Shown: positions 30,501 to 39,273 of the stretch, piece by piece
How positions within the stretch are numbered: position 1 is the stretch's first letter
Layout of the letters: each line of letters opens with the position of its first letter
Assembly (NCBI GenBank): GCA_001789725.1
Contig: MGAM01000013.1
Span: forward strand, 1 to 64,000
Length of the DNA: 64,000 nt
From: Candidatus Roizmanbacteria bacterium RIFCSPLOWO2_01_FULL_39_19
Lineage (GTDB): Bacteria > Patescibacteriota > Microgenomatia > UBA1406 > HO2-37-13b
Direction: 5' to 3'
Program-made: the position numbers and the translations under genes
The notes under the pieces: generated by a model
What the model was told of the DNA's origin: nothing
Seen by the model: only the letters and a program-made list of their open reading frames with translations
The model's database searches: none

Positions 30501-31088
30501 GTTGGCTCTTGGGGTTACCATCCAAGCGCCGGTACCAACTTTTAAAGTATAGACACCACTGGAATTGGTCGTCGCCTGTACCCAGCCCATGCCCATTTCT
30601 TTATACGCCTCAACATAAGCTCCTGATATCGGAGATCCGTTTGATTTTGTGAGTGTTCCGGTTATTGTATTGTTGGGGGTAATAAATGTAATTACGGCAC
30701 GGCTTGAACTGTCAAAATTTGTGCCAGCAAGACCGGTGCGATAATAAATCTGACTCGAGTTAGTAAAAGTGATTGTTGTGCTTGTTAAGTCTGGGGCTAT
30801 TAAACCATCCGGGTTTTGCCAAGGCGCTCTCAATTCTAGAATATAGTCGGTGCTAACAACAAGATCGGTGAAAGAAAATGTTCCATCTTCGGCAGATGTT
30901 GTCCATTGGCTACTACTAGACCAGTTGTTCGTCCGCAGCATAATTTCTGCGCCGGCAAAGGCAGTTGATCCATTTGATTTCACCGTTTTACCTTGAATTG
31001 TAGCAGCAAAAATTTGACTAGAGAAATAAGGAATAATTAAATAAGCAATAAGGAAAGTCAAAGTCAAGCCCAGGAATTTTTTATACAT
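27555..31088 (-). CDS. large secreted surface protein with tandem carboxypeptidase-regulatory-like/Ig-like repeats
   Basis: 1177 aa; signal peptide; about 8 repeats of the type ATI(S/T)GTVxxxxGxxxxxAxV...DSxGxYS; Ser-rich linker. Confidence 0.9.
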   Translation of the reverse strand: MYKKFLGLTLTFLIAYLIIPYFSSQIFAATIQGKTVKSNGSTAFAGAEIMLRTNNWSSSSQWTTSAEDGTFSFTDLVVSTDYILELRAPWQNPDGLIAPDLTSTTITFTNSSQIYYRTGLAGTNFDSSSRAVITFITPNNTITGTLTKSNGSPISGAYVEAYKEMGMGWVQATTNSSGVYTLKVGTGAWMVTPRANYGGSPQDVDWTYNKMPTRVKFANNDSLGTSTTANFTAQTANCTVTGTVLAPDGSALSDPQSSVYVSVWSYQGGGNGGNVASNGTFNLKVPEGSYNLGVSSWQSNYGSPSDIKFTVKDANSDGTCDGYAAGNIRLVTKNSTISGRVTDSNGAGVANKNVNTWKQNGGGWGYATTDSSGNYSILVSVGTWMVSVSQDPGMSGSYSGTTYINDQAPLQVTVAENATSSGNNVTLQIANATISGRLVNSGGDTLTNLEMGYAYVETSGTSSGPGPMMYSSMGAPVKNGVFTLKVPAGTYNVGVSLPPGAGYCAGSSSSVTSTANATSSATITMTQATGTISGYLKKDSDSGSTITGVRAEVFANSGTTNFAMATVNTTDGSYSMQVCPGDWYIGYWIDPSLTDGESNTYLRQPPSNNKVSITSGSLTQTKNILVKKNDATISGTVKDPDGTGLAGAWITIDTRSNDTAGSFSRESMFNQGTMTDSTGDYSIKVPSGTTYYVQTFVPPSYSYINPSRVSVTPTSGGTSTVNLQFTNADATITGTVTQNSAGKSAFVSSWSEVGGYSGTTADSNGNYSLSVSTGTNWHIKAMYDVSKTSFIRSSESIVSPSTGTNTLNLSLSNSGTMPDSTTVTYTTTNQKTITLSDGTTINIPAGALSSSGTVTVTVTSKAQLPNQSLATPVNIGYDITALDSNGSEITTSFNSNVTIVMPYSEATLSSLGLTENDLLAGYWDATTNAWKTSDNISIDKDNNTITVTTNHFTDFAPFSAGKNSSSSTSSSSSSSSTQARTASLLAKTGGVLKMGDQVITIVEPNTLLWDSYLGSIVYAKKHPYHIGSYWQVSDVYDLWFRSFFNDAKIINPLRSSIVAIKYNKNQLGKLPENSLVLAQSLNEGKTWKILPTSVVDKKNRTVAALSTVKGYYMAVAGFVRPSTFVPFKTQKAEIIKDPVKKTTMQKHEKKQVKQQAQEPPKESKNLLARMLDFLSGK

Positions 31089-31184
31089 TTATATATATCA
31101 AACTAGGAAAAAGGCTTTCTTAGTATAGAATAGTCAGACTTATATCTCTTGTCAAGGAATAAAAGAGCATATATACTAAAATTG

Positions 31185-34070
31185 ATGTCTTTTAAAAAAA
31201 CGGTTAGAAATCAATTAATTAAACCGATTATTTTTACAATATTAATATCTGTAGGATTGTTGCTTTTTCTTATTCAACTCATAATTAACCCACTTGGCCA
31301 ACCTCAAACTAAAAATATTAAGGCAGAATCATGGTTTGAAGATTCCGTTAAAAATCAAGAATCTTTACTTGTTCCAACTATCACAATAGATTTTTATTCT
31401 TCAAAAGAACAAATAATACGATATAAAAAGTTATATGAACAATCTATTAGTCAACCAAAAATTTCGCCCGTTCTTACATTTGACTTAAAAACCGCTCCTT
31501 CTCAAGCCGATGTTTATAGTCAAATTTCGCCTATTTATCCGCCGGTATTGCCCAAACCTCTTTTTGTCAAGACTGAAAAATATGTTTGCCCGGACGGGAT
31601 TAAGGGAGAAAACGGTTGTGATTTTATCGGCGGTGATGGTTTGCAAGAGGCCATTGATTCGGCTCCAAAATCTTCTTTAGAGAAAATAACTAAAATTTAC
31701 CTTCGACCCGGCCATTATCGTCGCAGTCGTCCAACCGCTGTTTCGGGTTTTGATCAAGCTGGACAGCCAAAAGATATATGGGCACAATGGACGGTGGAAG
31801 ATAAATTTTTGATTATCGAAGGCGAGGATAATGTAGTTTTAGATAACTACGAAGGCAATGTTGCTGCTGGTCTTTTTATCAAGGACGGTTATGTTTGGGT
31901 TAATAAAGTACGTTTTGATAATACCGCCGAGACGATGTTGTTGGCTGCCGGGACAGCGAGAGTTAATATCACTTTTAACACCTTCCGTCAAGGAAAAATT
32001 GCCATACTGATAGAAGAGCAAGTCATTGGCAATATTAGGGACAATCAAATGATAGGTGGATTTGAGCGCGGCATACACATCTCAGGCAATGGTCAGGTAA
32101 AAATTGCTCACAATACGATAAGTCAGGCCAAGATCGTTGGCATCAGCACCGATGCTTTTGCAAAAACTAGAATAGACAATAACTGGTTCGAAAACAATAC
32201 CTATGGCATCGATATTTCCAAACAATCACGCACTACAATAACTAATAACTCGCTTTTAAGACAGAAGATAACCGCGCTTCATTTATATGATCAAGTTGAA
32301 GCGCTTGTAGTCAATAATGATTTTTTTCAGACAACTTCTGGTTCGCCGAATGATAAATGGAGCAGAGCTAACTTAGTATCAATTGATAATTTAAATTCTG
32401 CTGAGAATAATCAAATTGTTGTTAAAAACAATCTTATCCATGATTCCAACGGATTTGGAATTTATGTTAATAACGTCAGTGGCGTCCCTGTCAGCATTTT
32501 ATCGAACCGTTTTGATCAAAATAAAGGTTATTTTGGGGCGTTGGTGCTAGATAAAGCCAAAAGCATTACCATTGCTGGTAATAGTATATATTTCAACGAC
32601 GGTCGAGGTGTAAGTACATTTAACGCTTCAACCGGATGGATATACAACAATCTGGTAGTTAACAACAGCCATATCGGAATCCAAGCGGAACATTATTCTG
32701 AATTTGATATTTATAACAATACGCTCGTTGGCAACGGCAATAACAACCTTCATCTAACCTGCTCTCTTAATGATTGGACCAATACGTTTATCAAAAATAA
32801 TATTGCTGCTAATGAAAGGCTCATGTCAAACCCCCATGACGATCCGCGGCTTTGTGGTAAGGGGGCCAATTATTTTCTTGGTGGCAAAGTGGCGATTAAT
32901 AACGTTCGAGAATTTAAATCCAACTGGTCGTGGTTATCAAAACCATGGGAGTTAGCATGTCAACCGGAAATTAGCAACAATTGTACCAATGCTGATTTTC
33001 ATGGCTTGGACCATCATCCTTGGTGGTATGATACCCAATATAAAAATATGGCAGCCGACCCAATGTTTATTGACTATAATAATGCCGATCTTCGCTTAAA
33101 AATGAACTCTCCTGCTAAATCCGCGGGAACAACGGGTGAAGAAATTGGCGCTTATGGTGGGCCAAACCGTTGTTTGCTTGACCCGGGCCTTCCTGGTTGT
33201 TGGCATCCGCCAACCAGAGTGACACAAACGATTTTAAGCCCTGATGGCAAAACTAATTACGGCCGAACCTGTAATTTGGTAAAACAATATGGCAAACAGT
33301 CATGGCTGCCATTTGCTGGTCAGACAGAATGCTCTGGTTGGTCCTCTGTAGCAAGCAAGCTTAATCTAGGTTCATACCAAGGAAATTCTCAAACCGGCTA
33401 TGCCTCCTTCGTTTATCAGAAAGGCGATATTCAGTGGCTTGATCAGTCGGTGATTGTCGATACTGTTAAGACTGCTCACCGGCTCTGTCCAATTAATGAG
33501 GCTACTGGCCAGCTTGACAGAAATAACTGTAAACCGTGGGAATATTATAATCTTCCAAAAATTGAGGGAATACGCAATCGAATTAGCGACATGGACAGCT
33601 ATGTTGAATATAAAAATAACCAACGTATATTGTCACAGACACTCTTAGATGAAAACGGTTCATTTGTTTATAGTCGAACTTGTTCGTTTACTGATTCCCG
33701 TCCTAATATCTGGGACGGCGAGCCAGCAACAAAAAATTGCAATGATTGGCAGACATATCCTTTAGGAGGATTTATTTCCAATGATCCAGTGCAGAAGTAT
33801 CAAGGCATCGCTTCCTTAGTGAAATTTATCGATAATCAAAATTATTATTATTATCAGTACTTTTTAAGTAACAACGGGCAAAATATCTGGGCCCGTGAAT
33901 GTCCCGGAGATAAATATAAAGGTATCGTCTGGTCAAATTGTGAAAATTGGGGACAAGACACCATTGCTGAACTAAAATTACCTATGAATATGGCACTCAC
34001 TGTTGACATAAATACTCTTTTCTCTTATTGTCCCATCAACAAAATTTGGGACGGGGAGAGATGTAATTAG
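31185..34070 (+). CDS. membrane-anchored right-handed parallel beta-helix protein with Cys/Trp-rich C-terminal modules
   Basis: repeated N-x-I-x-x-N rungs; N-terminal TM; start moved to ATG 31185 because TTGTCA-N17-TATACT ends at 31177. Confidence 0.88.
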   Translation: MSFKKTVRNQLIKPIIFTILISVGLLLFLIQLIINPLGQPQTKNIKAESWFEDSVKNQESLLVPTITIDFYSSKEQIIRYKKLYEQSISQPKISPVLTFDLKTAPSQADVYSQISPIYPPVLPKPLFVKTEKYVCPDGIKGENGCDFIGGDGLQEAIDSAPKSSLEKITKIYLRPGHYRRSRPTAVSGFDQAGQPKDIWAQWTVEDKFLIIEGEDNVVLDNYEGNVAAGLFIKDGYVWVNKVRFDNTAETMLLAAGTARVNITFNTFRQGKIAILIEEQVIGNIRDNQMIGGFERGIHISGNGQVKIAHNTISQAKIVGISTDAFAKTRIDNNWFENNTYGIDISKQSRTTITNNSLLRQKITALHLYDQVEALVVNNDFFQTTSGSPNDKWSRANLVSIDNLNSAENNQIVVKNNLIHDSNGFGIYVNNVSGVPVSILSNRFDQNKGYFGALVLDKAKSITIAGNSIYFNDGRGVSTFNASTGWIYNNLVVNNSHIGIQAEHYSEFDIYNNTLVGNGNNNLHLTCSLNDWTNTFIKNNIAANERLMSNPHDDPRLCGKGANYFLGGKVAINNVREFKSNWSWLSKPWELACQPEISNNCTNADFHGLDHHPWWYDTQYKNMAADPMFIDYNNADLRLKMNSPAKSAGTTGEEIGAYGGPNRCLLDPGLPGCWHPPTRVTQTILSPDGKTNYGRTCNLVKQYGKQSWLPFAGQTECSGWSSVASKLNLGSYQGNSQTGYASFVYQKGDIQWLDQSVIVDTVKTAHRLCPINEATGQLDRNNCKPWEYYNLPKIEGIRNRISDMDSYVEYKNNQRILSQTLLDENGSFVYSRTCSFTDSRPNIWDGEPATKNCNDWQTYPLGGFISNDPVQKYQGIASLVKFIDNQNYYYYQYFLSNNGQNIWARECPGDKYKGIVWSNCENWGQDTIAELKLPMNMALTVDINTLFSYCPINKIWDGERCN

Positions 34071-34079
34071 AACAGAGAG

Positions 34080-34502
34080 GTGGTGAAAAAAATGAATTCA
34101 ATGCTTAAAAGAGGACTTATCGCCGGAGTTGTCAACCTCATCGTTGGTTTGTTGTTTCAACAATTTTTTGGCACGATTTTCCCGTCAGTGGGAGCCGAGT
34201 ATCAGAACACGGCACTTTTTAGACCTTGGAATGACCCATTAATGACTTTATTTTTTGCATATCCATTTATTTTAGGCATTGTCCTTGCCTATTTTTGGGA
34301 CATGGTTTACAGCAGCTTAAAAGGAAATGCTCAACAAAAAATATTTAATTTTGCAAAAATTTATTTTTTGATTGCTACAATTCCCGGAATGTTTATTTCA
34401 TACACGAGTTTTCAAGTTTCGGCGTTGCTTGTTTTAAGCTGGACATTGTCAGGATTTATCGAAGCATACGTTGCCGGATGGGTTTTCACAAGAATGAAGT
34501 AA
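34080..34502 (+). CDS. hypothetical membrane protein
   Basis: 140 aa, several TM helices. Confidence 0.6.
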   Translation: MVKKMNSMLKRGLIAGVVNLIVGLLFQQFFGTIFPSVGAEYQNTALFRPWNDPLMTLFFAYPFILGIVLAYFWDMVYSSLKGNAQQKIFNFAKIYFLIATIPGMFISYTSFQVSALLVLSWTLSGFIEAYVAGWVFTRMK

Positions 34503-34551
34503 TAGTTGTTGTTTAAATTTTTTACATCTGATAAGATCAGATTGGGTTATT

Positions 34552-35277
34552 ATGATCATTCAAGATAAAGTAGCAATTGTAACCGGGGCCACATCAGGAA
34601 TTGGTCTTGAGACTGCAAGATTACTCCATGCCCAAGGAGCCCATCTGGCGCTCGTTGCCCGCTCAAGAGACAAACTAGAAGAACTTGTAAAGAAACTGCC
34701 CGAATCATTTATTGTTGTTGCCGATTTATCAAAAGAAGGAGAGGCCCGTGATATAGTCAAACAAGCATGCAATCACTTTGGAAGAGTTGAGATTGTTGTT
34801 AACAATGCCGGGTGCGGATATGACGGGTTAGTTGAAAACCTTAACACTGACAAAGTCAGACAAATTTTTGAGCTTAACTTCATTGCCCCGCTTGCCATTA
34901 TGCAGGAGACCATTCCGTTAATGAGAAAACAAGGAGAGGGATCCATCGTTAACATTAGCTCAGGAACTTCGCTTCTAAATATTCCAAATATTTCCGCATA
35001 TTCTTCAATAAAAAGCGCTCTTACCAGATTATCGTTAACAGCGCGCGAAGAATTGGAAAGTTCAAATATTGTAGTTAGTGTAGTATATCCATACGTCACC
35101 GATACCAACTTTGGCAATAATGTGCTTAGTGGACCGCGTCAAAAAGAAATTCCAGACAAAGACGATGTTTTACCGCCTCCTGATAAACCGGAATATATTG
35201 CCTCGAAAATTATTGAGGTCATTGAAACAGGCGAGCCAGAAATTTTTGCTCATGAATGGATGAAAGATATCAAATGA
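34552..35277 (+). CDS. short-chain dehydrogenase/reductase
   Basis: VTGATSGIGLETARLL, NNAGCGYDG, YSSIKSAL. Confidence 0.93.
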   Translation: MIIQDKVAIVTGATSGIGLETARLLHAQGAHLALVARSRDKLEELVKKLPESFIVVADLSKEGEARDIVKQACNHFGRVEIVVNNAGCGYDGLVENLNTDKVRQIFELNFIAPLAIMQETIPLMRKQGEGSIVNISSGTSLLNIPNISAYSSIKSALTRLSLTAREELESSNIVVSVVYPYVTDTNFGNNVLSGPRQKEIPDKDDVLPPPDKPEYIASKIIEVIETGEPEIFAHEWMKDIK

Positions 35278-35293
35278 CTGCTACTTATTTCTC

Positions 35294-35309
35294 TGTGATT
35301 TAAATCACA
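35294..35309. promoter_or_regulatory. Crp-type operator TGTGATTTAAATCACA
   Basis: perfect 16-bp palindrome, 21 bp upstream of TAGAAT (35331-35336). Confidence 0.8.
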
Positions 35310-35316
35310 TAATAAT

Positions 35317-35329
35317 CCCCCCGGGGGGG
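35317..35329. promoter_or_regulatory. CCCCCCGGGGGGG palindrome between operator and -10 box
   Basis: read directly. Confidence 0.5.
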
Positions 35330-35356
35330 ATAGAATGCATACCATATAAATGGCAT

Positions 35357-35854
35357 ATGACTGAAAAGAAAGTGTTCATTATTATTGGTGTTGTTGTAGT
35401 TTTACTGGTTGGTACAAGTGCCGTAATTCTTGGAAGCAGTCCAGTTCCTACAAAAATTACAACTAGCCAAAACGCCAGTATAGCAACTGCTAATACAAGT
35501 TATGACTGGGGATATATTCAATATAACAGCCCAAAAGCAATTAAAGGATTTAAAATTAAAAATAACGGCACTGAGTCTTTAAAAATAGGCAAAGTTAAAA
35601 CTTCCTGTAGCTGCACCACTGCTCAAGTCATTATAGGAAATAATAAAAGCCCGTTGTTCAGTATGCATGGCGGGTCTAATTGGGTAGGTGAAGTTAAACC
35701 CGGAAAGGAGGCCTCATTGGAAATTATTTTTGATCAAACCTTTCATGGACCATCCGGCATAGGCCCTTTTGAAAGATATATAACAATTGAAACGAATGAC
35801 GCAAGCAAACCTAAATTAGAGTTTTACCTTAAAGGGATCGTGGTTAAATCTTAA
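35357..35854 (+). CDS. DUF1573 domain lipoprotein-like/anchored protein
   Basis: N-terminal TM; YDWGYIQYNSPKAIKGFKIKNNGTESLKIGKVKTSCSCTTAQV. Confidence 0.85.
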   Translation: MTEKKVFIIIGVVVVLLVGTSAVILGSSPVPTKITTSQNASIATANTSYDWGYIQYNSPKAIKGFKIKNNGTESLKIGKVKTSCSCTTAQVIIGNNKSPLFSMHGGSNWVGEVKPGKEASLEIIFDQTFHGPSGIGPFERYITIETNDASKPKLEFYLKGIVVKS

Positions 35855-35865
35855 AAAACCAACTA

Positions 35866-36720
35866 ATGGGTACACCGGAAGGCATATTATTCCAGACATC
35901 TTTAATTGCAGCATATGTGGCCGGAATAGTTGCGTTGTTTGCTCCTTGCTGTGTCACATTTCTTCTTCCGGCATATTTAGGGAATGTTTTCAAAGAGAAA
36001 GAAAGGGTTTTGTTTATGACACTTGTTTTTGGGGCAGGTATTTTTGTGGTATTACTGCCGGCTGTTTTAGGAGTAGCTACTTTGTCCAAGTTCTTTTTTG
36101 ATAATCATGACACTGTTTATTTTTTTGGCGCAATTGTCATGTTCATCACTTCGGTAGTTACTTTTTTAGGTATCAAGCTTCCAATGCCACGCTTGGGGAA
36201 TGTAAACAGTCAAAAGACTGACATCTTTTCGATATTTACTCTTGGGGTTTTCTCCGGAATAACAAGTGCTTGTTGTGCCCCGGTTTTGATTGGTATTTTA
36301 ACTTTGACGTTTTTGTCTCCAAACTTTTTTGGGGCGTTGTCAATTGGCGCTATGTATGTGCTTGGCATGGTAACACCTTTACTTCTGATATCGGTGTTTT
36401 TAGACGGAAAAATGCCCGGAGTCAAAATATTAAGAAGGTGCCTTTTTACAGTAAAAATATTTAGAAAAGAGTTTGCCGTGCTAACAAGCAATTTAATTGC
36501 TGCCGGTGTTTTTGCTTTTACCGGTTGGTTAATTTTGGTACTTACCTTGCAAGGAAAGCTTGCGATGAACTCTCAAGAGACTTTCACAAAACTGATTCAA
36601 AATTCTGCTCAAGCAATTGATGGCTATATTGGCAATAACCAGTTATTAAATATCATTTTTGTTCTTATGGTGTTTATTTTCCTTTATTGGTTAGCTGGTA
36701 AAATTAAGAAAAGGAAATAG
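35866..36720 (+). CDS. cytochrome c biogenesis/thiol transporter CcdA-like protein
   Basis: LFAPCCVTFLLPAYLG and FSGITSACCAPVLIGIL; multi-TM; directly after the DUF1573 gene. Confidence 0.85.
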   Translation: MGTPEGILFQTSLIAAYVAGIVALFAPCCVTFLLPAYLGNVFKEKERVLFMTLVFGAGIFVVLLPAVLGVATLSKFFFDNHDTVYFFGAIVMFITSVVTFLGIKLPMPRLGNVNSQKTDIFSIFTLGVFSGITSACCAPVLIGILTLTFLSPNFFGALSIGAMYVLGMVTPLLLISVFLDGKMPGVKILRRCLFTVKIFRKEFAVLTSNLIAAGVFAFTGWLILVLTLQGKLAMNSQETFTKLIQNSAQAIDGYIGNNQLLNIIFVLMVFIFLYWLAGKIKKRK

Positions 36721-36747
36721 GGATCACCTCAAATAGTCTTAAATTAG

Positions 36748-37395
36748 TTGATGATTTTCAAAGATAGAGCTGATGCTGGTAGACAACTTGCAAGAAGCCT
36801 TCAAAAATACAGGCGGGAAAATGCAATTATTCTGGCTTTACCCCGAGGCGGGATTGCCGTTGCCTATGAAATAGCAAAAATACTAGAACTCCCCTTGAAT
36901 GTCATAATTTCCAGAAAACTTGGAAGTCCCGGCAATTCAGAGTTTGGCATCGGAGCAATATCGGAAAATCACGTCCGGGTTCTTGATAAAAAAACAATCG
37001 ATTTTCTTAATATTTCAAAAAAAGAAATTAACGAGATCATAAAACAAGAAAATCTTGAGCTGCAAAGGCGAATCTACACTTATCGTCATAATCAAAAACT
37101 TCCCTCTCTCTTTAATAAGACTGCAATTCTCATTGATGACGGAGTAGCAACCGGCGTAACCGCGCAAGCTGCAATTAAGGTGGTTTATAAGCTGCGACCT
37201 AAAAAGATCGTTTTTGCAACTCCTGTTTGCGCTCAGCAGGCTGCGGGCGTTATCAAAAATCAGGTAGATGATTTTATTTGTCTTTTCTGTCCTTATGACC
37301 TATCTGCAATTGGGGCATATTATAAAAGTTTCTTTCAGGTGACCGATGAGCAAGTTATCGAGTTTCTAAAATCTAAAATAGGGGAACTTCATTAG
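36748..37395 (+). CDS. phosphoribosyltransferase domain protein
   Basis: ILALPRGGIAVAYEIA; AILIDDGVATGVTAQAAI. Confidence 0.9.
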   Translation: MMIFKDRADAGRQLARSLQKYRRENAIILALPRGGIAVAYEIAKILELPLNVIISRKLGSPGNSEFGIGAISENHVRVLDKKTIDFLNISKKEINEIIKQENLELQRRIYTYRHNQKLPSLFNKTAILIDDGVATGVTAQAAIKVVYKLRPKKIVFATPVCAQQAAGVIKNQVDDFICLFCPYDLSAIGAYYKSFFQVTDEQVIEFLKSKIGELH

Positions 37396-37427
37396 AGATT
37401 GATAGACCGATGATATAATAACTAGAT

Positions 37428-38081
37428 ATGGATGCTGCGGTTTTAAAAAAACTGAATTCATTTTTTTCACAATATAAACTTCGAAAATGCAAGAAAAATG
37501 AAATCCTTATTCTTTCGGGTGAAGATCCAAAGGGAATTTATTATATCAAAGATGGGTACGTCAAGATGTATGGTATTTCTAAAAAGGGTGACGAGCTCAT
37601 TTTAAATATATTCAAACCAATTTCATTTTTCCCAATGAACTGGGCAATAAATAACACTCCAAATATTTACTATTATGAGGCAATGACACCGCTTACCTTC
37701 TGGCAGGCTCCGAAGGATAAAACACTTACTTTTATCAAAAAAAATCCCGAGATACTTTTTGACCTTCTGTCAAGAGTTTACACAGGAGTTGACGGCATCA
37801 TTTCCCGAATGACATATTTGATGACAGGGAGTGCCTACGCTCGTCTTGTTGCTGAAATTATAATTTATACAAGACGATTTGGAAAGATTTTAGATACAAT
37901 TCATGACACAAGAAGATTAAAAATCACTGAGAAACAACTGGCAACTTCATCTGGCATGACGAGAGAAACAGTAAGTCGGGAAATGAAAAGGTTGAAAGAT
38001 AAGAGGCTCGTTTCCTTCACTCGTAATGAACTTACGATTTTTGACACAAATAGGCTCGAGGAGGAACTTGAAAACTATTAG
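37428..38081 (+). CDS. Crp/Fnr family transcriptional regulator
   Basis: cyclic-nucleotide-binding fold plus HTH TEKQLATSSGMTRETVSREMKRLKDK. Confidence 0.93.
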   Translation: MDAAVLKKLNSFFSQYKLRKCKKNEILILSGEDPKGIYYIKDGYVKMYGISKKGDELILNIFKPISFFPMNWAINNTPNIYYYEAMTPLTFWQAPKDKTLTFIKKNPEILFDLLSRVYTGVDGIISRMTYLMTGSAYARLVAEIIIYTRRFGKILDTIHDTRRLKITEKQLATSSGMTRETVSREMKRLKDKRLVSFTRNELTIFDTNRLEEELENY

Positions 38082-38431
38082 TAAGTGGTTTTGGTAATAA
38101 TTTCTCTAGTTGGGATTACTCTGCTCTTGTTTTTTTGACTGCTGGGCAAACCTATCGGCAACAAGTATCCTTGCCAAATACCATCGCCTACAAGAAGCTC
38201 TAAATGCATAAGATCTGTTAATTTTGGTTCATCCTTAACATCATAAAGTCGATATTTCCCTATAGACAGCACTGATTCTGGCTTGATGTTTTTTCTGGAA
38301 AAAACAATAATACTGCTAATATTATCAATATTAATCCAAGCGAGAGTTTTTGTTCTATCAAGTGATAGAATTTTATTTTTATCTTTTGTTTCATAAAGCA
38401 CGTATCGACCGTTTTTTAAGAATGTGATCAT
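38078..38431 (-). CDS. hypothetical protein
   Basis: 117 aa; convergent with the Crp gene. Confidence 0.5.
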   Translation of the reverse strand: MITFLKNGRYVLYETKDKNKILSLDRTKTLAWINIDNISSIIVFSRKNIKPESVLSIGKYRLYDVKDEPKLTDLMHLELLVGDGIWQGYLLPIGLPSSQKNKSRVIPTREIITKTTY

Positions 38432-38464
38432 GGAAAAAGTCTACAGAGAAAGTTTATTTATTTC

Positions 38465-38480
38465 TGTGAGTGAAATCACA
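38465..38480. promoter_or_regulatory. Crp-type operator TGTGAGTGAAATCACA
   Basis: TGTGA-N6-TCACA, 21 bp upstream of TATTAT (38502-38507). Confidence 0.8.
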
Positions 38481-38514
38481 GTTTGTTTCCAAATTCTAAG
38501 GTATTATTGTATCA

Positions 38515-38934
38515 ATGAGTAAAGGTCGGATTTTTTTAATTGTTAAAATATTTGCAGTAATAGGACTAATTCTTTCGTCTTATCTGTTATGGCAGCAGTT
38601 TTTCCGTCCTGCATTTCAGCCATGTAACATTAACAGTTTTATCAACTGTGACGCTATTGTGTCAGGTCCAGTTGCAAAAACATTTGGGATTTCTACTCCT
38701 CTTTACGGCTTTATCGGATATATAATCATTTTGTTTGCCGTGTTTACAAGGAGGATAAGACTGCTTCTTTTTATGGCGACATTTGGTCTGATTTTTTGCT
38801 TATGGCTTGCCTACATAGAACTTTTTGTCTTGAAAGTTATTTGTCCCATTTGTATCGGTTGCCAGCTAGTTATAGCATCCATTTTTAGCCTTGCCGTAAT
38901 GATAAACCGTAACAAAGACGTTAAAAATCAATAA
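38515..38934 (+). CDS. vitamin K epoxide reductase (VKOR) family protein
   Basis: 4-TM; CNINSFINCD loop; CPIC motif. Confidence 0.9.
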   Translation: MSKGRIFLIVKIFAVIGLILSSYLLWQQFFRPAFQPCNINSFINCDAIVSGPVAKTFGISTPLYGFIGYIIILFAVFTRRIRLLLFMATFGLIFCLWLAYIELFVLKVICPICIGCQLVIASIFSLAVMINRNKDVKNQ

Positions 38935-38938
38935 CAAT

Positions 38939-39205
38939 ATGTATAATCCAAAAGCAAAAGCCAATGCTTTAGCCATAGTTGGGGCCTTGTTCTATATTAT
39001 TTGCGCCGGTTGGGTAATGCTGTCAAAAAGCAGTTTCATAGTATTATTTTCTACATGGACACATAGTGTTGATTTAAGTGCCTTACCGTCTAAAACGCCC
39101 GACTTAATGAGTGTTTTAATTGGATTTATTACATTTACGATCGCTGTATGGATTGCCGGCTATTTATTTGCAATATTTTATAACTTCTTTGAGAGAGGCA
39201 AATAG
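38939..39205 (+). CDS. small two-TM protein (DUF5676-like)
   Basis: 88 aa, two TM helices; 4 nt after the VKOR gene. Confidence 0.6.
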   Translation: MYNPKAKANALAIVGALFYIICAGWVMLSKSSFIVLFSTWTHSVDLSALPSKTPDLMSVLIGFITFTIAVWIAGYLFAIFYNFFERGK

Positions 39206-39273
39206 TATTGTTCAACACTCGTTTATATTATTGTATTTTTTAAGTCTTTTGTTTGCTATATAATCGTTCTGTG

